A stretch of 64,000 nt of DNA from Hydnum rufescens UP504. Taxonomy: Eukaryota; Basidiomycota; Agaricomycetes; Cantharellales; Hydnaceae. The translations under genes and the position numbers were made by a program. Location: the NCBI GenBank assembly GCA_014904985.1, contig MU128912.1:343368-407367 (forward strand), in the 5' to 3' direction. Numbering within the stretch: position 1 is the stretch's first letter; every line of letters starts with the position of its first letter. The notes below the pieces were generated by a model. That model worked only from the letters and a program-made list of their open reading frames with translations, searched no databases and was not told where the DNA came from. Of this stretch, positions 35,801 to 45,242 are shown piece by piece.

Positions 35801-38800
35801 CAGAGCTCTGAACTGACATGCTACATTATTGTCACCAGAGAATGTATTCACTTGAAATCCTGCATTCAAATAGAGGAGATCCACACTTACCTGCTACATA
35901 ATTAATGGGACCAACCAATGTATCAGAGAGTGACCATCCATTAAATTGTGCAATCCAGCCTTACTTCCTTCATTGTCCATGTCACAGAAAGAAGTATGAG
36001 TCTGCACCCATATATTGCACTGGAAGAGAACCAGACTTACCTCCTACATTGTCCATGTCACCCAAAGACATATTAGCCAACAATAGACCAAATACTCAGA
36101 AATTCAGACTGACATTCTATGTTGTCAGTGCCACCAGTGGATGTATCAGCCCAGCAGCCACCCATTAATGGTGCAAGCCATGTACATACTTCCTATATTG
36201 CCAATTCCACCCAGGAAGGTATCAGCCAGCACTCACACATCAAACTGGGAGCTATCCAGACTTACATTCTACATTGTCAATGGCATTGAAAAATGTATCA
36301 GCTAGGCACAAATGATAGTGGGGGATAAGGACCCACCTCCTACATTGTGAATGCCACCAGCTGATGTATCAGCAGTGAGCCTGCATCAAGTTGTAAGAGA
36401 AGTAGCCCACCAGCTACAGGGTGAATGCCACCAAAGAGATGGATCAGCCAATGATCAGGCACAAAATTGAAAGCCAACTGACATTCTTAATTGTTGAGGC
36501 CATCCAGTGATGTGTCAGCCAGTGATGGTGCATCAAAGTGGAGGAGATCCAGACTTACATGCTATATTATCAGTGTTATCCAACAATGTATTAGCCAGTG
36601 ACCCCACATCAAATTAGAGAACCAAACTTACAGCCTGTGGTGTCTATGCCAAGGAAGAGATATCAGTCTGCCCATGTACATCAAAATGTAAGAGATCCAG
36701 GCTTACTTTCTACAGTAACCATGCCACCAGATGATGGATTAATCACTGGCTATGTGCTAGCCTATAGGAAGTTCCAACTTACATACTACATTATCCACAT
36801 CACCAAATGATGCATTGGCCAACCACCACCCATGAAAGCTAGGAGATGTGGACTGACCTCCTATTTTATCCATCCCACATAATGATGTATCAACCATGGA
36901 CCTCATATTGAATCCACACTTACATACTACAATGTGAATGTCAACAAAAGATTTGTCAACCAGTACCCATCAAATTCCAAGACATCTGGACATACAAGCT
37001 ATGTTGTTGATGCCACCAAAAGATATATAAGTCAGTCATAATACATTGAATGGCAGGGAAAGCTAACCCACATCCTGGGTTCATATCACCAAATGTTCTA
37101 TCAGTTTGTGACCTCTCAAAACTGTGACAGGTCCAGTCATACCTCCTATGTCATTGATGTCACCAAGGCATATATTAGTAGGTAACAGTGTAGATCTGAA
37201 GGTCAGATATTCATACTTACAAGCTATGTTATCCATGCCATCACAATACAACTCAGTGACCTGACATCAACTAAGAGACATGGACTCACTCCCTGTGTTA
37301 TGGATTCCAACAGAAGCTGGTTCAGGGAATGGCCATGCATGGAATCACAGGTGATCTGGACTCACATACTGTGTTCCCAGTGGCACCAAAAAATGTTTCA
37401 GCCATGTATTCAAATTGGCAATTTCCAGACTGACCAACTAATTGACAGCACCACAAAGAGACACATAAGCCTGTGGTTGCACACCAAATGCAAACATTTG
37501 GAACCATACCTCCTATGTTATTAGGACCATCCAATGAACAAATGTGTCATATTGTCAGAACCAGTGTTGCAGTTTTGGCATATGATACCATCAGTAGCTT
37601 AAGTGTTGTGAAAGTGACACATTCACTCACCATGAGAATCCTGAAACCCTTATTTGCCCACAGCTCGGATTCTTCATCTTGCACAATTGGTTGGGCTCTT
37701 GCCACAATATTCCCTGAACATAGTCAAATAGTACCATAATCTTATTGATACAGCTTGAAACTGGACCTTCAATTACACCATCAAGGACACTATGAGATAA
37801 TTGTTAGTCACTATCGATCCATTGGACATCCACACTCACCGCTTCAAAACACTTATGGTATGAATCCGGCGGTTTCTTTTCCGAACCGTGAGGCCAAGCA
37901 GTGATCTCTGGGTCTCATGGGGAAGAGCATCCATCGTGACTCGAAGAAGTCGGTCGCATAATATTCCACTCTGATTGCTAGCTTCACCCATGTCTTTAAG
38001 CCATAGAATTAAGTGTCAAAATTGCTACTCAGATACAGTATACATACCTCCAACCCTGATGAAATCAGCAGGTGGGTACCGCTCCTTCCGAAACCGTGTC
38101 TCGAGTGCATTGACAAATTCCGTTACCTTCTGATCCACCTCACTGGCACGATCAATGAAATCAGAAGGGGTGGCAGCAGGGCCTAGAACCTCCATCTCCA
38201 CTTTTGTTCTTCTTCCATCTAACTTGGTGAAAATCCCAATAATAGGCACTGAAGGGATGCATGGACCAGAGTGCAACGGATAGTGTCGAATGCCACGAGT
38301 GATAGGACATACCTGATGCTGTGGATTCGGAGAGAAACCCTGACTGCAGGAATCCAAAGGGCCTGTCATTATCTGTTGGAATGCAGAGCCTGTAGCAATT
38401 GATGGTCAAAGTATGACGAGCTGTGAACTACATGGGTGAACGCACCAAATCGCGTGCAACTGTTGGGAAGGCGATGCCAACGAACGCTTTCGAATAAATT
38501 TCCAGACGGCCTCGACCTCCTTGACCCCTCCCGCTTCGAAACCACCAGAGTCATGGAAAACGAATGCCGGGTATGATGCGTAAGCGATTTCGTCCTCGAT
38601 ATTGTGGGACCCTCGCTAGAGTGTGAAAGCATCGAGCAACCGCAGTGCACCTTTACTAGGATGGCGCTTACTCGATCGCTTCCTATGGGGACGTCCTGGA
38701 CCTGGGATGAAGGGATTAATTAGACCAGCATTTCTACTGAGTTCGAAGATCTAGAGCAATTACATGTCTTCCGTTCCGAGTCACTATGCCCGCGCCGGTA

Positions 38801-38922
38801 GGGCTGTCTGTTAGTCGCTCGAGCAGAGTGGTCTTTCCTGCGTTTGCCGGTCCCAGTATAAGGACCCTGAAGCGCCTGGCTTTGTTGGTGGCTGTAAGAT
38901 GCTCGTGGATATATTTCCACAT
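29880..38922 (-). CDS. G-domain GTPase-like gene running through the microexon array
   Basis: The first part is a small GTPase-like protein of the Agaricomycete 'G domain-containing' family. The start MWKYIHEHL (ATG at 38922) is followed by the P-loop in LILGPANAGKTTLLERL, HNIEDE, the DxxG-like segment FVFHDSGGFEAGG and the G4-like motif IGIFTKLDG. Exons down to 37840-37993 splice in frame, and exon 37631-37789 (159 nt, RVLDGVIEGPVS...) ends two bases into a codon. From its donor about 100 single-codon exons follow (37512 to about 30115). Next come exons GACATT (6 nt, near 30035), a 33-nt exon ending about 29919, and a last exon that, in the same phase, ends at TAG 29880-29882. If the phase differed the stop would be at 29775-29777. 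The GTPase part is firm; the continuation through the array is inference from splice signals. Confidence 0.6.
30034..37512 (-). repeat. Array of ~100 intron-plus-one-codon units (76-77 nt)
   Basis: Read on the minus strand, each unit has a donor (mostly GTAAGT or GTGAGT, also GTATGT, GTCAGT, GTGGGT), usually followed by CTGGATGTC in the regular half. A CTGAT or CTAAT branch-like word lies about 30 nt before the acceptor, the ac/taCATAG-type acceptor follows, and then exactly three bases come before the next donor. I followed about 68 regular units (30,115-35,178) and 32 more diverged ones (35,239-37,512). In all of them an AG, three bases, then GT (or GC in three: about 33,437, 33,592 and 34,873) can be seen. 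The triplets vary widely (about 25 kinds, e.g. CAT, CTT, GGT, GAG, TAT, AAA, CAG) and none is a stop codon. On the plus strand the array only yields short chance frames. Confidence 0.93.
37790..37839 (-). other. 50-nt GTPase intron resembling the array unit
   Basis: This last ordinary intron of the GTPase gene begins GTGAGTGTGGATGTCCAATG. The regular array unit begins GTAAGTCTGGATGTC and carries AATGGAT a few bases later. It also has a branch-like GTGACTAAC and ends CTCATAG. It could be the ancestor, or a shortened sister, of the array units. Confidence 0.6.
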
Positions 38923-39689
38923 CGCTGGGGTTTTGTTAATAATGGTTCACGGATAGTCAAATGGTTGCGGAGAAGGAGACAGCGGATCGGAGTATGGGTG
39001 TATGTAAGGATGTGAAATGCTACTACAAATACATTTGTCCATGTGCTCCAAATTGTAGGCAACAGGAGCTTCCCTGTTATGTCAACTTGACTAGCTTCTC
39101 TCAATGGGCGCTTGCTCGAGAAGGGCCTGATCTGGCAACGGAGACTACTCAGATTCGAAGGGAGGAAGGTATTGCTACCTTAATGGTCGAAAATCTCTGT
39201 TCCCTATGAGAAATTTGGTAGGCCCCAGATCTGATCCTTTCGGGCCCGCTCATTCCAGATCACACTGGATAACAACCTGATTTTCCTGAGTGACTAATTG
39301 GCATAGTATTCGAGCAGTCCGTAGCTTTCTGTAGTTTCCATTCAGATGAACAAGAACGTGACCTCCGCTTCTTTCAGGATGTAGTCAATGTCGCTAGACT
39401 CCACTTGTTGACTAATAATGCCGCCCCTCAAGTTCGTCCATCGGCGACAAACCGTCCCCACACCAGATTGAGAAGCTAGCTCTTATACTGTGGATTCCCC
39501 TAATCCAGGTGTTAAAAATTCGAGCGAGACTGCAATAGTCCAACCATCGGCATCACCAATGCATCTCGGGACTCCTTCCCGGTCAGGCCTACCACCGACA
39601 CTCAGCTAGGGGATTCTATTTATGCTAGGCTCGTCATCCATACCCCTGTTAGTGCTCAAACTAGCCTCGTTAGGTTCAGAGTACTCTTT
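38923..39689. other. Region between the two GTPase-type genes
   Basis: About 770 bp between a minus-strand GTPase start and a plus-strand degraded GTPase. An open frame at 38961-39209 (plus) has no recognisable domain. It presumably contains the promoter of the microexon gene. Confidence 0.4.
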
Positions 39690-40963
39690 ATGGGCCAAGT
39701 GAACCACGCATCTTTTCCGTTACACTTCACTTATTGGAGAGCATTCGCAGTCAGGACTGGGAAACTCTTCTTTGGTCAACGCAGTATTCGGTGTCAACTT
39801 CACTGTGCGTCCTCCTGCGGTTCCCCCAATCTCGATCCCAATGCATGCGACAGAGAACTTCTGATAACCATGTCACTGAACACGGCATCGACCAAGGACT
39901 CGCCTCTGAGCCTAACTAGCGACTCATTCTACACGATTCACAAGGTTTTGCTGGCGGAGCTATCGCGAATCTTCAAAAGGTGCAAGACTTCATCAAGAGG
40001 AAGAGTGCGGAAAGGGTGCTCAAAGACGGACTACATGCGATTTGGTGCGTGTGACATTACATTCGACCCAGTGTCCCCGTGAAATTGTCCTTTCTCCTGT
40101 TTCTAAGTAGTGTTGCGAGATTTCCATTCTGGAGCTCGAGTTTTTGAGCGGGTAGATGAAATACTTCTCCAGGATGATACCATCCAGGATACATTGATGA
40201 CTTCTCTTGAAACTGGTGCCTCCGTGTCCACTGTAGCAAATGTATCACCCAGCATCCCCCAAGTCCCGATCACTGTCGTACTCACCAAGTACGACCAGCT
40301 TGTGATAGGAAACAAGGGTGATCTCGCACGGGCCCCTGGTAAGAACATAGTCGAATGGGAGCGTGGAGCCAAGGAGACAGCAATGGAGGCCGTCAGAATT
40401 AGCCACGAGACCCTTCGACGTAGTAACAGATAATAGACACGCATGGACCGAGGTTTCTAGTGTGTACTATTGGTTGGACGACGTTGGTTCTCATTGATAC
40501 CGTCTGATTTCCAGCGACGATCGAGTAAAAAGACACTATTGAGAATCTGATCCACCTTTCCAAGACCTCTATCGTCGGTGTTCTCACGGATGTTGAAGGC
40601 TGGCTGGTCATATGCCCAAAGACGTAATTTCGGAACAAAGATTCCAACCTCCATTGAGTCCAGTCTGTTCACTATAGCTTGTCTAACGCTCACATTCCGA
40701 TACAATATCTTCCAGCGCTGGTCGACGCCTTGCGCCCGTTTTGGAAATGCGAGAGATTCTCGTGTCACGTCCACTTTTTCGTTTCCATAGAGTATTGGGA
40801 CTATATGTTCTCAGGACACCTTACTAGCCACCGGCTTGGTGAGTGCGTTGGGGTCATTTATGATAGCTGGAATTTCAAAGGCCCAAACCATCAGGCACGC
40901 CTTGCATCAGCCGTTGTTGCAACGGTCGTTCGCACTAATTGGGTTCTTAGGTGTAGTGTCTAA
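39690..40963 (+). pseudogene. Degraded second G-domain GTPase
   Basis: A paralogue of the neighbouring GTPase. FRVLFMGQVNHASF stands where the P-loop should be, but the GKT residues are absent. Downstream, in a frame opening after the TAG at 39918-39920, come LILHDSQGFAGGAIANLQKV and KRKSAERVLKDGLHAIW, then a GTGCGT intron. After it the frame is broken by one lost base near 40121-40126 (CCC reduced to CC) before HSGARVFERVDEILLQ. The G4 segment VPITVVLTKYDQL is intact, and YWDYMFSGHLTSHRLGECVG near 40795-40857 looks like the family C-terminus. With the P-loop gone and the frame interrupted I judge it non-functional. It is head-to-head with the microexon gene. Confidence 0.7.
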
Positions 40964-42454
40964 AGCCGATGGAATCGTGAGCTGATAACGCATCTGGTCA
41001 CGGGTCTTATAAGCGCCCCTCCAAATCCTCCGGGTCTGTGACCATTGCCCTGTCCTCTAGATCTAAATGACAAGGCATGATATGGAACCATCTCAGCGTC
41101 GATACCACCTTCATGATTATGGCTCCTGCTGCTGCTATGGGCAAGGCTCCCCCGCCTTCAGCATCAATTGTGCTCCCTGTTGCAACTACTGTGGCACTAG
41201 CTTCATCGGCCGATGGAAGGTATTGAAGAAGGTGGGTGTCCATCATGCGCAGATGAAGCTCCAGTTGAATCATGCAATAATATAGTCCCAAAATCCTTCG
41301 ATATCTCATGGGATATGTAATCGGCATGATCATTGTGGTGAGCTGTATATTTGCCTCGGTAAAAGTCCCGTGGAATGGGTCGGAGTGTGGATTGGATCGG
41401 ATATCTCCCGCGACGGTCAGTCTTGTGCTGAGGAGTATTCACGGCGTCCGGGCAGCGTCCATGAGCAGGTCAAATCGTATGCCGACACCGCCTTCGTTGA
41501 AATCGAAGCGTGCGATCGGTCGGATCTCTGAGCTTGTCAAGGCTGAACAGTGCAAGGAACTTCATGCGGCAGCGATATTGGTCGCATCAAGAACCCTGGG
41601 CGAGGAGGAGGTGGATGTCTTCGGATATGATCTTATTGTTTGTATTTCATGCACTATTACATGCACGACTCTGGATACCCTGGATAACTTTGGAACGGGT
41701 GTAGTACTGAACAGGAAATACGACTTGAATGAATATAATGGGCCCCCTGTAAAACTCGACTCACAAGGTGAGGTTTGGACCTCCCAAAACCGCGCCAAAA
41801 ATAGAGGCAATCCTACTATGGCACTGTCCCCCTCTGCTAATGCCACCGCACCCAGCGTGTGGCATAAGTCAATGGTCTCCTGTGGCTCGGTCTTCCGCGT
41901 CGCAGATCCTCGGATAGGCTCAGACCCGGATCCCTCGTCGGGAACCAGGCCTTTTTGGGGCGACAACCTGGATCACATCACGTTTCATTCAGGTAACAAA
42001 CCGATCCATGACAGAACTGAGAGCCACTACGTACTGTAGTAGCAGATTATGTATAAGATTTCCAAAAAGGTGCACATTGTAGACACCCCGTGCCCCAGAT
42101 AACTAAGAAAGAACTAAGACTAGAGATATTGATATGTATGATCACACAGGCCTGTCCAGACGCCAATATCCAGAGATTATCGCAGATCCCATTGGGGGCG
42201 GGAAGGTCTTGAAATTGGGAGTCTAGATTCTCAGATGCATCATGCAAATCTCTAACTCCGGGGTTAAATCGAATGGCCTGTGGACGCCCCGAGAAACCCT
42301 CACAGAGTATCGACAGTTAGTGGTGAAGACCCGCTGGATCCGCGAGCACGACGAAGGAGGTATAGAGGCTTCACAAGGAGGCGAGCTCGGTTTGATCGAT
42401 TGATCACCTTGGCGGGTGAAGAAAGACAGTGAATGGCCCTGGGCCACTGGGACT
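40964..42454. other. 1.5 kb without a recognisable gene
   Basis: The longest frame (plus 41308-42039, 243 codons) is rich in small residues but shows no domain, and a long minus-strand frame overlaps it. I do not accept either as a gene. Nothing else specific seen. Confidence 0.45.
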
Positions 42455-42910
42455 ATGGCAAGACTGGATTGTTCAACAACGTGTGAATTCTGCTGACAAC
42501 ACACTCTCCATTACCAATTCATCATGGTATTGGCGTTCTTGAATAATTCCCAGAATTCGGACATTTTCCAAGAAGTTGAATCCGAGGTTCTTTGTGAACT
42601 CCTAATATTCTGGATACCATCCCGAAAATTCCCAATCTATGATGGCGGCAATATGTCTGTCCCTGTAAAGGATGTTGCGTGGTCCAAGGTCCGAATGAGA
42701 GAAGACAATACGGTAGGTGCGATGTCGGCAACGGTCCAAAGCTTCGCGAGTATACGAGTGACCGGAAGCCAGTCCGTCACGTATGATTGTGTTCAAAGTG
42801 CAGGTGGAAATGATCGACTGCAGCAAGAGGGCCGAAAGGTTCCGATCCCAATCGCACTTCGATCAAGGAACCGCTGTCAACGGCAGCTACCACGTTTAGA
42901 TGATGTTTGA
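42455..42910 (-). pseudogene. APH-type kinase-like protein, broken
   Basis: Fungal member of the aminoglycoside-phosphotransferase/choline-kinase fold. Reading the minus strand: SGSLIEVRLGSEPFGPLAAV, then the catalytic loop FSHSDLGPRNILY (HxDLxxxN) and IAAIIDWEFSGWYPEY, where the Asp of IDWE is the metal ligand. The next codon, where the family has Trp (WEFTK or WEYTK), is a TAG stop at 42602-42604, after which EFTKNLGFNFLEN and family-like tail sequence continue in the same frame to about 42485. A second break exists upstream, near 42795. Only the C-terminal half is recognisable. This fits a pseudogene fragment; its original substrate cannot be told. Confidence 0.7.
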
Positions 42911-43754
42911 GAACTTTAGCCCCGGTTCGGATCTCACCAATTCGCAAAAGCCAAGCCTATTGCAATCCCCTCGGCCGCGCGAAGACGTGGTAGGGAAAGA
43001 CCCGCTTTCGAGGAATGCCATCATTTCGCATAGCCGGGTGTTACGGGTCGCACGACGAACGAAAGGGGAGGGAGGGAGGGGGGGGGCAATGAAACGGGCG
43101 CGAGCCCCTTCATTTGAAGATGCACCGTTGTAGATAGGCAGCAAGCCGTGAGACCTGTAGATACAATTGTTCTACTGGCTGATTCTGACCTCCAATGGAT
43201 TCAGATCCATCTTGGATAAGAAGTGTACCCAGGACCTTTTCGTCCACGGGAATCATATACCTCGTTCGATTGGCCAAGTTAAATTCAGGCCCACCGCCCA
43301 TTATTTTGTTTGCTCTTCCGTATTAGAGTCGGACTTGATATCCTTGCACGTAGGAGGATCTTTGGCACCCGGTTCGGCGCTCACGACCCTCGATGAGCCG
43401 TGGACACCCGTGGTTGGGTGACATCAGTGCCGACGAATTGGTTAGAGGACTGGTCACACTGCTGACGTCACAACTTTGCTTCCGCCTCCTGATGGGCTTA
43501 TTCGAAGCACCTGGATGGGACACTGGCACTACGCCAATAGTCAACAATGCAACTGGTCCATCGCTCAAACGAAGCAAAAGAAAGCGCGCGGAGAGCAACG
43601 ATGATGCCAGCGATACGACCACCTCCACGACACAAGTCAATTTGCAGAAACTCATGCGAAAAATGCGGCTCGAGAATTACTCCAACAAAACTAATGGCTT
43701 GTCCGGGTCGCATAGGGGAAATCCAAAGACAAAACGGAAAGATCCACTACAAAT
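42911..43754. other. Gap before RRP8, no gene accepted
   Basis: A plus-strand frame (43393-43941) overlaps the start of RRP8 and looks like a shadow. A short run of G (about 43070-43088) lies here. No domain recognised. Confidence 0.4.
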
Positions 43755-45169
43755 ATGGATCCGCCTGACTCTCCTGCATCTAAAACAACCCGACCATTAC
43801 CACCGCCGTCCTCGTCTCCTATGGATCAGTCCCTCCCACCATCGAAGAAACCCCGCCTTCAACGGGAAGAGAGCGATATCCTTCCGCCATCTTCGGCCGG
43901 GGATGGAGAGGAGGACCCGGGGTCTGTTCTATCTCATATAAAAACTAAGAAACGATCTAAGAAACAAAGAAAACTCGCCGCTACCTCCTTGGCCGCCGCG
44001 AAGAAATCCGTTGACACTGCCGGTGCAATAGTCGATGTCTCAGACGCTGGTATGGAGACGGAAACAGATGGAAATCGTAACACTGGCAGACCGACTCATG
44101 GCTGGAGAGCAATTGAGGACGACAGTAGCTCGGGGGAGTTCGCGGGACTGACAAAGCTCCAACGTGAAATGAAGCAAAAACTGAGCGGTGGAAAATTCAG
44201 GTCTGTAGTAATTCTGAAAATTTGGCCTGTTGTCACTACGAAGCACTAATTTGTCTTCCTCACACGTTAGGATGATCAACGAACTCTTGTACAAATCTGA
44301 TAGTGCAGGCGCGCACGAGATGATGAGAAAGAACCCTACTATGTACAACGAGGTGCGCTAATTGGGTTGTACTGAATGGGTATCGCTTACGAGGGTGAGA
44401 ACCCTGTACAAGTATCACGCCGGATTCAGAAACCAAGTTGTCTCGTGGCCTACTAATCCAGTGTCGTATTACACGTCAATCATTTCTTCATACCCTCAAA
44501 CGACAGTCGTTGCCGACCTTGGATGCGGAGATGCTGCTTTAGCCAAGAACTTGGTGCCACAGGGGGTCCGGGTCCTCTCATTTGATCTTGTCTCGGACGG
44601 CGAATGGGTGGTAGAAGCCGACATTTGTGATCGAATCCCCCTTCCTGGAAAGGACGATGGCAAACAGGCACAGGTGGTGGACATCGTCGTGTGCGCTCTG
44701 AGCTTGATGAATCTGAATTGGATAAGGTGTATTCGAGAGGCACGTCGTATACTCAAGATAGGGCATGTGGCTGTCATCTTCCTCATATCATGGCTAGGAA
44801 CTGATCCGATGGATTCCTTCAGAGGTGAACTTAAGATTGCGGAGGTCTCTAGCCGATTCAATGATGTGAAAGCATTCCAGGCGGTCATATGTTCTATCGG
44901 GTTTGACTTCCTATCCAAGGCAGGTTATGAGTAGATTGTTGACCAAGTGCATGTATTGACTCTGAGACTTGATCTGATAGGAAGAACCTAGCACGCATTT
45001 TGTACTCTTTGAATTCCGGAAGGCCTCGCGCTCACGACCGTTCTCGAAAAAAGAGTGGGGAGTCGTGGAAGGGAAGCGAAGGATCTGCTTAGTCCATGCG
45101 AGTACAAGCGACGGTAGTTGTAACCCTAACCTCGCCCAAAATGGCACAATATTACTCCCCGTCGCGTGA
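43755..45169 (+). CDS. RRP8: 25S rRNA adenine-N1 methyltransferase Rrp8
   Basis: Rrp8 methylates one adenine of the large-subunit rRNA in the nucleolus. It starts MDPPDSPASKTT (ATG at 43755), followed by a basic, disordered N-terminus (KTKKRSKKQRK). GLTKLQREMKQKLSGGKFR then leads into RMINELLYKSDS, YHAGFRNQVVSWPTNPV, the SAM site VVADLGCGDAALA, FDLVS and ADICDRIPLP, CALSLMNLNW, EARRILKIGG and FVLFEFRKA. Exons splice in frame through GT-AG introns near 44200-44271 and 44352-44410. Two further introns must start with GC (44759 GCATGT and about 44931 GCAGGT) to keep the frame. TGA is at 45167-45169; 73 bp later the hexokinase gene starts on the same strand. Confidence 0.93.
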
Positions 45170-45242
45170 CTTGCTCTTGATCGATTAATTCCAATCCACT
45201 ATCCCTTTTTGGATCTCTCTCTTGTAAATCCCTCTGTTCACT

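Larger units (their letters stand above)
27000..37790. other. CpG-depleted domain
   Basis: From about 27,000 to 37,790 the dinucleotide CG nearly vanishes: by eye I find only some 15-20 in about 10.8 kb, while CA and TG are abundant. On either side CG is common. The left edge is within about 100 bp of 26,990 and the right edge coincides with the start of the last ordinary GTPase exons. The pattern is what long-term cytosine methylation followed by C-to-T decay leaves. The domain contains transposon relics and the microexon array. The counts are visual estimates. Confidence 0.85.

Noticed and set aside
30034..37512. CRISPR array or simple centromeric satellite
   Set aside because: There are no fixed repeats with unrelated spacers, the host is a eukaryote, and a plain satellite would not explain the strict AG-NNN-GT spacing with variable NNN in about 100 diverged units.
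41308..42039. 243-codon plus-strand open frame
   Set aside because: No domain, unnatural composition, strongly overlapped by a minus-strand frame, and no splice signals consistent with a gene.
43393..43941. 182-codon plus-strand frame overlapping RRP8
   Set aside because: The overlap with the well-supported RRP8 start in another frame, and lack of motifs, mark it as a shadow.
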